From Methylomonas sp. 11b (GTDB lineage: Bacteria > Pseudomonadota > Gammaproteobacteria > Methylococcales > Methylomonadaceae), in contig NZ_KI911557.1 of the NCBI RefSeq assembly GCF_000515215.1, positions 4,273,741 through 4,337,740 of the forward strand: a stretch of DNA of 64,000 nucleotides, written 5' to 3'. Below, one piece after another: positions 32,206 through 40,678 of the stretch; position 1 is the stretch's first letter, and the number at the start of each line of letters is the position of its first letter. A program made the translations under genes and the position numbers. The notes below the pieces were generated by a model, which ran no database searches, was not told where the DNA came from, and saw only the letters and a list, made by a program, of their open reading frames with translations.

Positions 32206-32261
32206 TGCACTTTTAATGCGATGGTCGTGCGTTCGAATCGCACACGACCCACCACTGAATA
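32206..32261 (+). repeat. Attachment site: tRNA-Lys(UUU) 3' fragment, right copy
   Basis: This sequence is identical over 56 bases to 25117-25172. It again lacks a tRNA 5' half. It closes the 7.1-kb element on the left and opens a second integrase-bearing segment on the right. Confidence 0.92.
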
Positions 32262-32379
32262 AGTTTTAAATTCAAAGGCTTGCAAGGAAGTATGGCCTTA
32301 GTAACTGTGTACTAAAAACCATCGACTACAGTGATTTTATAGGTAGTCGTGTTTTTAACCTCAAATTGAGGAAACACAG

Positions 32380-33420
32380 ATGCTAAATTTTCATATCATC
32401 AAGATTGATCTCAAAAACGGCGAAACCCGTTATCGCACCATTCTTACCAAATCTGGTAAGGGCATCAAAACCAAAACTTTCAGACGTAAGCAAGACGCCC
32501 GGACATGGGGTACTCGTTCTGTTCTTGAGCACCAAGAATACGACGCTAAAGGCATACGTCCATGCACTATCCCTTTTGACCGTCTCGCGGATGAATACAT
32601 GGCTTGGTGGACAGGAAAAGATCATGACCGCGCCCGATTGGTAAAATGGTGGGTTGATCAATTCGGCAAAACCCTTTTGCCAGACATTACGCCCGACGAA
32701 ATCCGATTTAAACTCAAACCTAAACGTTCGCAAGCGGCAGCCACCTATAACCGTTATCTGGCCGTTCTATCCTCCATTATGGATTTTGCCACCCGGCAGC
32801 AAGAGGACGATACCGTTTCCGACCAATACATCGACGAAAACCCCTGTAAAAAAGTCCGATCCCAAACTTTGGATAATAAAGTTGTCCGCTACCTGTCGGA
32901 CGAGGAAAAGCCACGCTTAATCCGGGCCGCACAAACCATTGGTGGAAAATTTTATTTGAAAGTGCTTATGGCGCTGACCACTGGTATGCGTAAAGGCGAG
33001 TTGGATAAATTACGCTGGTGCGACATTGACTTCGACAAAGGTTTGGCACTGCTGGCGGACACCAAAAACGGACAGCCTCGGCACACGCCAATCCCCGATG
33101 TGACCTTGGAAGAAATGCGAAAGCACCGTGAAATCGGGAGTGGGCTTTTGTTTCCCTCGACCACTGATCCCAATAAGCCATTCGATTACAAAAAACAGTG
33201 GGCCAATTGCTTGAAGGCCGCCAATATCCAAAGCTTTCGTTGGCATGATTTACGCCACGATACGGCCTCAACGCTGGCGAGAGATGGGCGAACACTGAAA
33301 GAAATTGCCGAGATATTGGGACATAAAAGCTTGATTAGTACTGATCGCTATGCTCATCTTTGTACCGAGCACAAAAGTCAAATTCTGAACGACACAATGA
33401 ATCGGGTTCTCGGTCTCTAA
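32380..33420 (+). CDS. int: Tyrosine integrase of a second island
   Basis: The 346-residue phage-type integrase is unlike the one at 25.3 kb in sequence. The N-terminal part (1-150) has an arm-binding-like region and a core-binding domain. The catalytic domain carries Arg in ALTTGMRKGEL (about 208), Lys in DTKNGQPRHTPI, HDLRHD (about 289), LGHKS and the nucleophile Tyr in STDRYAHL (about 326). It begins 118 bp after the right tRNA-Lys repeat, the standard place for an integrase targeting that site. The far end of its island is not identified in the window. Confidence 0.95.
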   Translation: MLNFHIIKIDLKNGETRYRTILTKSGKGIKTKTFRRKQDARTWGTRSVLEHQEYDAKGIRPCTIPFDRLADEYMAWWTGKDHDRARLVKWWVDQFGKTLLPDITPDEIRFKLKPKRSQAAATYNRYLAVLSSIMDFATRQQEDDTVSDQYIDENPCKKVRSQTLDNKVVRYLSDEEKPRLIRAAQTIGGKFYLKVLMALTTGMRKGELDKLRWCDIDFDKGLALLADTKNGQPRHTPIPDVTLEEMRKHREIGSGLLFPSTTDPNKPFDYKKQWANCLKAANIQSFRWHDLRHDTASTLARDGRTLKEIAEILGHKSLISTDRYAHLCTEHKSQILNDTMNRVLGL

Positions 33421-33504
33421 CCCCGATAATTATCATTCGGTAGTCATTGGTTGTTTAAGCGACCAATGACTTACTGCTTTGTCTGGGTCTCACTTCGGCC
33501 AAAA

Positions 33505-33605
33505 GCCGACCGTCGGGGTCACTATCCAAAATCAATAGTTAAGGCAACCTGTGACCCTGTTGAATGTCCGGTATTCGGCGAGCAAGTTGACATTATCACC
33601 GCGTC
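33505..33605. repeat. Dispersed intergenic repeat A, copy 1
   Basis: This stretch and 46708-46802 share blocks such as CCGACCGTCGGG, CTATCCAA, GGCAACCTGTG, TGTCCGGTATT and GGCGAGCAA in the same order. Overall identity is about three quarters. It lies in the non-coding gap after the integrase. Confidence 0.7.
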
Positions 33606-33669
33606 ACTACGATCCATCCGAGATATTCGAAGCGTTCCACTCATTTTTGGCTACGACGCAAGCAAGCTG

Positions 33670-34278
33670 TCATCCGCTGGTGAGTCGTTTGATGCTTCCC
33701 CAGGCCAGCCAGCCAAATAGTAGTGCTTCGCTGAAGCGTTGCACCGCTCCGCGTACACCAAACAGCTCTTGAACGGTCATTAACAGTAAGCCCGTCCACA
33801 CCAATAGTCCGGACAGCTGAATTGCCATGGCCAATCGGTAGTTATCGCGTCTGGCTATCCCAAATAGTAATAATCCCAAACCGCCACCGGCGTATTCAAG
33901 CCCGCCAAACGCATTGTGAACCATTTGACGCCATGAACCCCATAGCGGCGCTCCCGGATCACACGGAAAAAAACTGCAAGCCACGTAAGCGATTCCGACG
34001 CTACCGAACGCTGCCAACCCTTTACGAACCTCTACCGTAATATGTCGTTGCCGGCACTCTGTGAATACGGCCCAGCATTGCAACAAGCCCAACGGTAACG
34101 ACCAGCCAAAATTGATTCGGTTTGCGAGCGGTGTCGAAATTATGCTCAACTCGCTAATGGTCTGGCTAACAGGGTCATAATTTGCCAACAGCGTCGGCAA
34201 ATAAATAACTCCGCCAAGCCAATAAAACGATGCAGCCAAGCCGAGCAAAGCGCCTAAAGGGTTGTGTTCATTCTTCAT
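33670..34278 (-). CDS. DUF998-family membrane protein
   Basis: The 202-residue protein has six predicted membrane helices (for example GALLGLAASFYWLGGVIYLP, VGIAYVACSFFPCDPG, LLVWTGLLLMTVQELFG). The DUF998 hallmarks NYDPVSQTISELSI after helix 1 and SFFPCDPG in the middle are present. Function is unknown; the family sits in the inner membrane and may act on lipids or signalling molecules. It ends the minus-strand gene run of 33.7-37.5 kb but is separated from it by about 190 bp. Confidence 0.85.
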   Translation of the reverse strand: MKNEHNPLGALLGLAASFYWLGGVIYLPTLLANYDPVSQTISELSIISTPLANRINFGWSLPLGLLQCWAVFTECRQRHITVEVRKGLAAFGSVGIAYVACSFFPCDPGAPLWGSWRQMVHNAFGGLEYAGGGLGLLLFGIARRDNYRLAMAIQLSGLLVWTGLLLMTVQELFGVRGAVQRFSEALLFGWLAWGSIKRLTSG

Positions 34279-34467
34279 GTTGCTCTAAACGGTCTATTCG
34301 TGAATTAGCTGCCAGTGCTTCAATATGACAAGTAAGTCACTGGGTTCAACGGGGTTGCCCATCAGAAGTTATCCATCGTTTTTGGCGTCCATCAGCAATG
34401 GCTGAGATAAGTTCGTATCTGTTACGTACAGGCTTTCTCCATGTGCCGCACCCCGTCTTGAGCTACG

Positions 34468-35253
34468 TCAGTGTTGCTCCAACACATCGCGAATTGCTTC
34501 AACGACTGAATTGGGCTTTTCCAGCGGAATGACGTGGCCGCTATCGACCCAGATTTGTTTGGCGCCAGGATACAGTCTGGCTATGTCACGGCGTTTGGCA
34601 TTGGCATCGTCCGCCAATGCCGATGTTTCTTTGGTTGGTTGTAACGCGCTGAGCACAAGCACCTGTTTTCCGGTAAAGGTGGGGATTGCCAATACCGCGT
34701 TTCCGGTGGCATCTATCGCATCGAATTCCTGCTTGACGACATCCGAGGTGGCCAACTGGTACACTATGCGTATCCAGGTTGGCCAGTTTTCGTAGGCGCC
34801 ATTGCCTTTGAACTGTTCCGGGTGAGTGGAATCGACCAGAATCAATGCGCTCACCTCGTCGGGATGAAGCCTGGCAAAGAGTTGCATGTATAAACCACCC
34901 AGAGAATGCCCCACCAGAATGTATGGTGGCGGCAAGTGTTTGGCATTCAGCAGCAGACGCAATTCTTCGACAATATGCTGACCGTCGCGAGGGGAGGAAA
35001 CGGGATCGCTATTACCGTATCCGGGTCGATTGTAAGTGAACGCGGTAACGTTTCCGCTGAGTTCGGGCAACACTTTTGCCCACAAATCCATCGTGCCGCC
35101 CAGGCCATTTTCAATCACAACTGTCTTATCTCCGTTGCCGGATAAAGCGTATTCGACGCGTCGGTTGTCGATTTGAGTCGTGGCCTTGTTCGGTAGCGAG
35201 GCGCAACCGGACGCCAGCGTCGCCAGCAATAAAATAACTGCAAGTCTACTCAT
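34468..35253 (-). CDS. Lipoprotein alpha/beta hydrolase
   Basis: The 261-residue protein has a lipoprotein signal (LLLATLASGCAS, Cys17) and an alpha/beta-hydrolase fold: the oxyanion region ENGLGGTMDLW, GYGNSD, and the nucleophile elbow GHSLGG (Ser about 116). The acidic residue lies within VLVLSA...DDANAKRRD and the catalytic His in DSGHVIPLEKP. It is a probable periplasmic or membrane-attached esterase/lipase-like enzyme of unknown substrate. The start overlaps the stop of the lipoprotein gene upstream, so it is the last member of a coupled operon. Confidence 0.9.
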   Translation of the reverse strand: MSRLAVILLLATLASGCASLPNKATTQIDNRRVEYALSGNGDKTVVIENGLGGTMDLWAKVLPELSGNVTAFTYNRPGYGNSDPVSSPRDGQHIVEELRLLLNAKHLPPPYILVGHSLGGLYMQLFARLHPDEVSALILVDSTHPEQFKGNGAYENWPTWIRIVYQLATSDVVKQEFDAIDATGNAVLAIPTFTGKQVLVLSALQPTKETSALADDANAKRRDIARLYPGAKQIWVDSGHVIPLEKPNSVVEAIRDVLEQH

Positions 35254-35500
35254 AGCTTATCGCCTCGTTTCCCCTTACCCCACTGGCTTTACGCTTGTAT
35301 TCATCGTAGGACGCTTCGGCATTTCCTAAACACCGGTCGTGGTCGCCAGGGTCAGTAAGGTGGAGGCATTGATTACGTTGATAGGACTGTCCGGTCGCAT
35401 AAAGTTGTTGCGACGTGCAGCCGGAGCACAAGCCGATGATGATAAGTAAAATACCAACGAGTCTTTGCTCCAAAGCAAGTTCCTTTAAGTAAATGTCCAT
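35246..35500 (-). CDS. Small lipoprotein
   Basis: The 84-residue protein has a membrane/lipobox segment (LVGILLIIIGLCSGCTS, Cys near 28). The short mature part has CLHLTDPGDHDRCLG, whose two cysteines may form a disulfide. It overlaps the following hydrolase gene by eight bases and follows the 73-residue secreted protein by nine. Function unknown; shared operon and periplasmic location suggest it works with the hydrolase. Confidence 0.65.
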   Translation of the reverse strand: MDIYLKELALEQRLVGILLIIIGLCSGCTSQQLYATGQSYQRNQCLHLTDPGDHDRCLGNAEASYDEYKRKASGVRGNEAISYE

Positions 35501-35509
35501 GCCAGCTAC

Positions 35510-35731
35510 CTATTGAATGACTTGGTCCGCTATTTGGCTTGAATCGAAAACCTCGATCAGCTTGCATTGCTTTCCCTCGGGGCAGAGCTTATCCCCATTT
35601 CGTTCAAGCCATGCCCTGTCCCAAGCATCCACCCAATAATCGTAGTCTGCATCAGCATAGGAATTTTTATTGAAAGCCATGCCGAGAAGAAAAATTAATG
35701 ATAGTATTTTGACCATTTTCATGTTTTTCAC
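35510..35731 (-). CDS. Small secreted protein
   Basis: The 73-residue precursor has a signal peptide (MKNMKMVKILSLIFLLGMAFNKNSYA, cleavage about 26). The acidic, Trp/Tyr-rich mature part of about 47 residues (DADYDYWVDAWDRAWLERNGDKLCPEGKQCKLI) has two cysteines likely to pair in the periplasm. It starts four bases after the DUF2306 gene stop on the same strand. No family recognised. Confidence 0.65.
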   Translation of the reverse strand: MKNMKMVKILSLIFLLGMAFNKNSYADADYDYWVDAWDRAWLERNGDKLCPEGKQCKLIEVFDSSQIADQVIQ

Positions 35732-35735
35732 CGCA

Positions 35736-36437
35736 TCAACTGAGTTGCTGAAAAAATGCCGAACGACGCCGATGGAGTATCAATATCCACTCGGCGACAG
35801 CTATATTGATACTCCAACCGGCGATCATACAAAGTGCGCGAGATGTTTCTCCCCAAAGGCTTGGGAAGACAAACAACGGAATATGGGTGAAAACCTGGGT
35901 GCCAGCGCCCAAGCCAAGTGCGAAAGCACGTGTCATCCAGGCTCGATGATTCGCAAATTTTTGCCTACGGGCGGCAATTAAACCGAACACTAAAAATAAG
36001 CTCATTCCCAGCCCGACCATGAGACGCACACCGTAGAGCACAGGACCGTCAAAATTTACCGTCGCACGAGGGTAATACAGCGTCATCCATAGGCCGGAAA
36101 TCGACGCCGCTAGCCCGATTGGGATCAGCACGCGCCCGAATAGACGATGCAGATTGAGATGCTCTCGACGAAAATCGGAACAAAATTGTGCGACACCCAA
36201 GGTGCAAAATAGGCTGGAGCTAACAATATGCAGTACCACAGGTAGCGGTGCGGCAAAGAAGCGCGCATTCTCCTCGGCAATGACTGCACCAAAACCGAGT
36301 TGGACAACACGAAAAATGCCCGCTGATATAGGAATAAAGCTGAGTATTAGTAAGCCGACCGGTATGAGCCAGTTGTTTTTTATTTGAGTTAGCATGAGCA
36401 ACTTGGTTGACCTGGCGCTTTTTTGATTAGGGTTCAA
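35736..36437 (-). CDS. DUF2306-family membrane protein
   Basis: The protein has about 220-233 residues with seven predicted membrane helices. The typical DUF2306 features are FFAAPLPVVLHIVSSSLFCTLGVAQF, REHLNLHRLFGRVLIPIGLAASISGLWMT and KFANHRAWMTRAFALGLGAGTQVFTHIP. Conserved histidines in NLHRLFGR and NHRAWM could bind heme or metal. The start is either TTG 36437 or ATG 36395; neither has a strong ribosome-binding site. It overlaps the previous gene slightly, so it belongs to the same operon. Function unknown. Confidence 0.85.
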   Translation of the reverse strand: MNPNQKSARSTKLLMLTQIKNNWLIPVGLLILSFIPISAGIFRVVQLGFGAVIAEENARFFAAPLPVVLHIVSSSLFCTLGVAQFCSDFRREHLNLHRLFGRVLIPIGLAASISGLWMTLYYPRATVNFDGPVLYGVRLMVGLGMSLFLVFGLIAARRQKFANHRAWMTRAFALGLGAGTQVFTHIPLFVFPSLWGETSRALCMIAGWSINIAVAEWILILHRRRSAFFQQLS

Positions 36438-36894
36438 ACGATTTGTAAAGCGATAACAGATGCCGCTCGAAGTCGATAAAGCGCTGCTCCGCGCCGGTTG
36501 CGGCCAAGAACGCGAGATTCATTTCGTGACGGCCGATGTAGTCCATAGGGGCATCCCAGTTTGGATTGAATGAGCCGTCAATCGAGGAATATTCGGGTGA
36601 TGGCCCGATAAAATCCAGATAATCCTTACCTGCAAGTTGTCCCGCATCTCGTAGCTTGTCGGCGACGGAAACGAGTTCCGTGTATCGAAGGTTGCGCAGA
36701 CTTTTTCCGGCCATGATTTGCGTGATCGATTGGCGGTCAACGGGGTGATTGTTGCCCTCACTCAACGATTTGCCTAACGACGAAATCGTGGCGGCATCCG
36801 ACGCAACGCGCGTGGCGTTGCGCGGAAAACTCGGTTTTGCCGCCGTGATTGAGCGAAATTGCGCCAACAGCCCAGGATTACCGGCAATTTTCAT
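36427..36894 (-). CDS. Hypothetical protein translationally coupled to a CTERM gene
   Basis: ATG 36894 overlaps the TGA of the upstream CTERM gene (ATGA). The 155-residue product (MKIAGNPGLLAQFRS...) is soluble and Ser/Ala/Asn-rich. It has SEGNNHPVDRQSITQIMAGKSLRNLRYTELVSVADKLRDAGQL and ends with an aromatic helix LLSLYKSFEP. I do not recognise it. The longer frame starting at 36975 is inside the CTERM gene and unlikely. It may help process or localise the CTERM protein, but this is inference from coupling only. Confidence 0.6.
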   Translation of the reverse strand: MKIAGNPGLLAQFRSITAAKPSFPRNATRVASDAATISSLGKSLSEGNNHPVDRQSITQIMAGKSLRNLRYTELVSVADKLRDAGQLAGKDYLDFIGPSPEYSSIDGSFNPNWDAPMDYIGRHEMNLAFLAATGAEQRFIDFERHLLSLYKSFEP

Positions 36895-37469
36895 GTTCGC
36901 GATTTTGAAATGGCGGAACGATCGCGACGCCGCGCGAAACCCAGCATGGCGGCTCCACCGGCGAACATCGCCCAACTCGCGGGTAACGGCACGGAACTGA
37001 CGGAATCATAGCTCAGGTCGTCGATCGAAAAGCCTTCCAGCCCTCCTCTGAAGTAAATTTTATCGATGAGTCCGGAATATCCCGAAGCCAGCCATTCCAG
37101 ACCAAGGGGTGAATGTAAATATTGGAGGTTGTGTACCATTGCGCCTTGATACCAAAGCTCTATTGCGACAAGCGGAAACTCATCCTGAGGTACGGCATAA
37201 GCCTTGTAATACGTACCCTGAAACACAACAGGCGAATGATCGAAACTGATCATACCCTCATGGCCATAAAGTGCTTTATGTCCATTCCCGCCCAAGTCCT
37301 TATCAGCGATACCGACGCTGCCCAGAGCGCTCCATCCTGATATTCCACCATAGCCATCCGCCAGATCGTTCGGGGAAATATCCTCGAACGTCACCACGGT
37401 TGAGGCATGTGCCGACATAGGCAATCCCAAGGCAAACATAGAGGCTAGAAATCGCTGTTTATTCTTCAT
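36891..37469 (-). CDS. Secreted VPLPA-CTERM protein, operon leader
   Basis: The 192-residue precursor starts at ATG 37469 (GGGAGTG before it). It has a signal peptide (MKNKQRFLASMFALGLPMSAHA) and a carbohydrate-binding-like beta domain with GGLEGFSIDDLSYD close to the end, common in PEP-CTERM proteins. The sorting tail is VPLPASWAMFAGGAAMLGFARRRDR. The protein is exported and sorted through an exosortase-like route. It heads a tightly packed run of six genes on the minus strand. Confidence 0.85.
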   Translation of the reverse strand: MKNKQRFLASMFALGLPMSAHASTVVTFEDISPNDLADGYGGISGWSALGSVGIADKDLGGNGHKALYGHEGMISFDHSPVVFQGTYYKAYAVPQDEFPLVAIELWYQGAMVHNLQYLHSPLGLEWLASGYSGLIDKIYFRGGLEGFSIDDLSYDSVSSVPLPASWAMFAGGAAMLGFARRRDRSAISKSRT

Positions 37470-37567
37470 TATTTTCACTCCCATCAATTTTCAGTATTTG
37501 CTGCAATAAGTTTTATTCTGACAAGCGCTCTCAGTGCGAACCTGTATTCGAGCTTTCAGTCCATTTA

Positions 37568-38302
37568 TCAGGACGAATGCTTGCGCTTCTGAAGAAATAA
37601 ACCCAGCACTGCGCTCCCGAACAACCAAACCGCGCCCGGCAAAGGCACCGGCTGCATCGCGGCGACGTCGCCATCGCGTACCGCTAGCACGTAATATTGA
37701 GTGCCTTTACTGATAGTGTTCTGCATGCCGGTCGAAAATTGCAGATACCATGCGGCGGTGCCCGGTGTACTGGCTCCGGGAACCGTGTATGAGGTACCCA
37801 TCCAATATGAATACGATTGCAGGTTGTTGAACAAGCTTTCGTCGTTCGGGTCAGAAGGGTTGTCGACAAGGCCGTAGCCGGATTGGTTTAGGCCGCGCGA
37901 ATCCAAAGCGCCTTTGTTCGCGAAATCGCCGTAGAACAGATGCGCCAGTTCGGAGCTTGACGTCGATACGTTAAATCCGCAGTCGGTGCCACTATAGCCG
38001 TAATCGCAGCCCGACCCGCCCAGATCCGTAAAGGTTGGCAAGCGCCAGTCGCTGTAGGTCGTGTTGCGCACGCTGTCGACGTAACTGAGATTGCTTACCC
38101 AGGCCGTAGCGTTTTGCCAGCTCATCTTGCCGTCGGCGTCGAATCCGCTGGTTTTAGCGTAATTGGCGTCGGCCAGCCAGGTGACGTTGAGGCCGCTGTC
38201 ATAAATTAGGCCGCCGCCTCGATCGAACAACTGCGCCTGCGCGCTTTCAATCATTAATGAACAGTACGCTGCTAGCGCACAGCAGAGAGCTCGACGTTTC
38301 AT
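37568..38302 (-). CDS. DUF1566 secreted protein with VPLPG-CTERM tail
   Basis: The 244-residue precursor has a signal peptide ending near SAQAQ. The DUF1566/Lcl-type body has FDRGGGLIYDSGLNVTWLADANYAKTSG, MSWQNATAWVSNLSYV, YSDWRLPTFTDLGGSGCDYGYSGTDCGFN and YSYWMGTSY. The tail is VPLPGAVWLFGSAVLGLF followed by QKRKH, a complete sorting signal. It is probably exported and anchored or released at the cell surface. It is transcribed alone, with about 70 bp before the CTERM operon. Confidence 0.9.
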   Translation of the reverse strand: MKRRALCCALAAYCSLMIESAQAQLFDRGGGLIYDSGLNVTWLADANYAKTSGFDADGKMSWQNATAWVSNLSYVDSVRNTTYSDWRLPTFTDLGGSGCDYGYSGTDCGFNVSTSSSELAHLFYGDFANKGALDSRGLNQSGYGLVDNPSDPNDESLFNNLQSYSYWMGTSYTVPGASTPGTAAWYLQFSTGMQNTISKGTQYYVLAVRDGDVAAMQPVPLPGAVWLFGSAVLGLFLQKRKHSS

Positions 38303-38360
38303 CGTATTTCTCCATAGAAGTCGTCTTTAAAATTAAAAAAATCATCACTCAACACCGTGA

Positions 38361-38475
38361 CCGCATTGTAAAAACCCATGTCTGCCGCTTCTATTCAAAT
38401 TCTTTCAATAGTCGCCATGCGACTGCGAAGGAGAAGAAATTCTGCGGACAGCGCTTAATCGACGACGAAATGCAT
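38361..38475 (+). repeat. Diverged direct repeat, copy 1
   Basis: It shares TGTAAAAACCCATGT, a central purine-rich part, and AATCGACGACGAAATGCA with 39155-39275 in the same order and orientation. Copy 2 is the upstream region of the first LytS-type kinase; copy 1 precedes no such gene. The two flank a small lipoprotein gene. Confidence 0.7.
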
Positions 38476-38541
38476 TTGAATAAGTGCCAGAGAGGCATAT
38501 AACAACTACCGACCGGTGGCGGAGTTTGCTTGGGCATATCG

Positions 38542-38934
38542 TTAGCATTTGTCGGCAGCTCGTAGTAATGCATTGCAGCTTGCATTGTTCGTTTTTCCAA
38601 TGTCGCTCGAGCCTTTAGTAAAATCCGTGCACATGGCGTCTGCCCCGCTTGCCATGCCCCACGTCGCGAACTTACCAAACCCGGACGGTTCTAAAATTTC
38701 ACATTTAAAGGTGGCGCCATCATTAGTTTTCACGGTGTACTGCGTGCCGTTATAACCAGCAGGAGCTTCTGTTGCCTGTGAATTGGAGATTTTAAAGTTG
38801 CCAATTTCACGGCCAATAGCCATCGATATTTTCTTCTCGGCTTGGTTGCTTCCTTGAGCGGAAGTGTTATTTGCCGTCGTTGCGCAACCAGCAATCATCG
38901 ACAAAAGGGTCGCCGTCAGAAGTTTTTGTACCAT
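38542..38934 (-). CDS. Small lipoprotein
   Basis: The 130-residue protein has a lipoprotein signal (LTATLLSMIAGCATT, Cys17) and a soluble mature domain rich in Thr, Ser and Asn with four later cysteines (CEIL, MCTDF, SCNALL, DKC). The pattern VKTNDGATFKCEILEPSGFGKFATWGMASGADAMCTDF looks like a compact secreted domain. Function unknown. It lies between the two copies of the 38.4/39.2-kb repeat. Confidence 0.75.
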   Translation of the reverse strand: MVQKLLTATLLSMIAGCATTANNTSAQGSNQAEKKISMAIGREIGNFKISNSQATEAPAGYNGTQYTVKTNDGATFKCEILEPSGFGKFATWGMASGADAMCTDFTKGSSDIGKTNNASCNALLRAADKC

Positions 38935-39154
38935 TTTGATTCTCCACCACTCCGAGTTAAGGAAACGCAGGGCATAGGAGCGGGAAGAGATGCCCAGCGT
39001 AGAGAGCTAACCGGTAACGCTATAGCGGCATCCGGCGACCGAAGGAGGATTGAACGCCATCTTTACAGAACTCATCGACTCGCATAGCTAGTCTCATGCA
39101 ACGTGCTTAGCCAATCGAAATTCATCTTGCTCATCGGCTTGTTGCAGGGACCAC

Positions 39155-39275
39155 GCGCAGTGTAAAAACCCATGTTTGCAAATACCATTGAATTTCTTTC
39201 AAGCGTTGCAGGGTGTCGGCGGAAGCGAAAATAATCTGCGAACAGCGAATAATCGACGACGAAATGCACGCAACT
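39155..39275 (+). repeat. Diverged direct repeat, copy 2 (upstream region of kinase 1)
   Basis: This is the copy lying 30 bases before the first kinase ATG; see 38361-38475. It probably contains the promoter and regulatory sites of the two-component locus. Confidence 0.65.
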
Positions 39276-39303
39276 GTGTGCCTGAGCAGGCGATAATATC
39301 TAT

Positions 39304-40392
39304 ATGAATACGACGGCCACGACTACCGAAGACACATCTGAATCCTGCGGAATCCTGCAAGCCGCGTTCCGCCTCAATGTACTTTACTGGTTGTGTATGT
39401 TCGTCGCGGACAGCATCCTGGGTTATTTCATCAACATCGATCCGATCGAATCCGCCCCGCTCAAAACCGTGCTGTTTGGAATCAGTGCGGTCATGACCTA
39501 CCTGATGGCGAGGCTGTTGATACGCCTGCGCCATCGACTGAACTTCTTGCAAAAAGCCCTGCTGTGCTTCCTGATGGCGGCCGTCACTGCGCCGATCTAC
39601 ACGGCAATCGACTTCATCAACTACACCCTTTGCCAATATCCCAACCCCGTTAACTTCGACCCGCTTTATTCCGGCTATACCCTGATCGAAGGCGCCTCAA
39701 TACTGTTCGGCTGGAGCTGCTTATTTGTCGCCGTGCTCGATAACTTCGAAGTGCTGGAACGTGAACGACTCCTGGAAGTTGCACGTAAAGAAGCGCTTGC
39801 CGCGCAAATGCAAGCGCTGCGCTATCAGATTAATCCGCATTTTCTGTTCAACACTCTCAACTCGATTGCCGGTTTGATTGAAGAAGGCGCTGCCACCCGA
39901 GCAGAACGTATGGTGCTTTCGCTCTCCACCTACATGCGCACCACACTTGCCCTCGATCCCATGCACGATGTATCGCTCGCCGACGAAATCGCCCTGCAGG
40001 AAGAGTATCTGGAGATCGAACGTGAGCGATTCGCCGACCGTATGTCGTTCAAAATCTCTGTTCTAGACGACGTGCAGTCCGCCCTTGTACCCAGCCTCAT
40101 TCTTCAGCCTTTGATTGAAAACGCGATCAAGCATGGCGTCGGTGCGACGGTTGGCCCCGTAGAGGTTACGCTCAGCGCCTATCGCGAAGACAACCGGCTT
40201 CATGTTATTGTCGAAAACGATATGCCACGTGATGATGCAGCCAGCAGTGCCCGCCCGGGCACAGGTGTGGGTCTGCGCAACGTGAATGAGCGTCTGCGGG
40301 TGCGCTTTCAGGATGCCGCCAGCTTTCTGGCAGGCCGAATATCCCCTAGCCGTTACAGGGCAGCCATTACGCTGCCTTGGAGAACCGCATGA
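39304..40392 (+). CDS. LytS/AlgZ-type sensor histidine kinase, first copy
   Basis: The 362-residue membrane kinase of the His_kinase (LytS-like) family has four membrane helices in residues 18-150, with no extracytoplasmic domain of size. The DHp-like motif RYQINPHFLFNTLNSI carries the phospho-acceptor H179. The ATP-binding domain has LILQPLIENAIKHGVG (N box) and GTGVGLRNVNERL (G boxes). The ATGA overlap at its end leads into a decayed response-regulator gene. It is strongly related to the kinase at 40679 in the catalytic half, so the two arose by duplication. Confidence 0.95.
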   Translation: MNTTATTTEDTSESCGILQAAFRLNVLYWLCMFVADSILGYFINIDPIESAPLKTVLFGISAVMTYLMARLLIRLRHRLNFLQKALLCFLMAAVTAPIYTAIDFINYTLCQYPNPVNFDPLYSGYTLIEGASILFGWSCLFVAVLDNFEVLERERLLEVARKEALAAQMQALRYQINPHFLFNTLNSIAGLIEEGAATRAERMVLSLSTYMRTTLALDPMHDVSLADEIALQEEYLEIERERFADRMSFKISVLDDVQSALVPSLILQPLIENAIKHGVGATVGPVEVTLSAYREDNRLHVIVENDMPRDDAASSARPGTGVGLRNVNERLRVRFQDAASFLAGRISPSRYRAAITLPWRTA

Positions 40393-40510
40393 ACAGGGCC
40401 TTATTCGTATCGACGACGAACTGCTGGCAATATGCAGCCTCATACGGCTTTTGCGCCATCGGGCTGGATCTACTGGGTCGAGAACAGCCGACGTCATTGA
40501 GGTACGCGAT
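40389..40510 (+). pseudogene. Remnant of a LytTR-type response regulator
   Basis: ATG 40389 overlaps the kinase stop exactly as the intact regulator at 41944 overlaps the second kinase. Its first seven codons match that start in spacing. After one missing base (near 40410) the frame reads DDELLAICSLIRLLRHRAGSTGSRTADVIE, aligning with DDEPLARRRLVRLLSRLDWIG...AGDVAD of the intact receiver domain. The match fades after about 40 codons; the phospho-acceptor region and LytTR domain are gone. This is a pseudogene left by duplication of the kinase-regulator pair. Confidence 0.7.
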
Positions 40511-40678
40511 AAGCAATGCATACCCCCAGGTTGGTCAACACTGTGTTCGTTGTAACGGGTGGGGCTGACTTGACCTTGAATTCGTTCGCAGGGGCCGATC
40601 TGAGGAAGCCAACATGCAAAAGCCTCAAGAAAGATTATCGGCTCTCTGCTTATTTGTTTCCAAGGGGAGGCGAAGGCA

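Noticed and set aside
38391..38678. 95-codon minus-strand frame next to the small lipoprotein
   Set aside because: It overlaps the lipoprotein gene in another frame and the non-coding repeat, and has no domain content.
40286..40568. Two small plus-strand frames after kinase 1 as separate genes
   Set aside because: They are better explained as the two frames of a decayed response regulator with a one-base loss.
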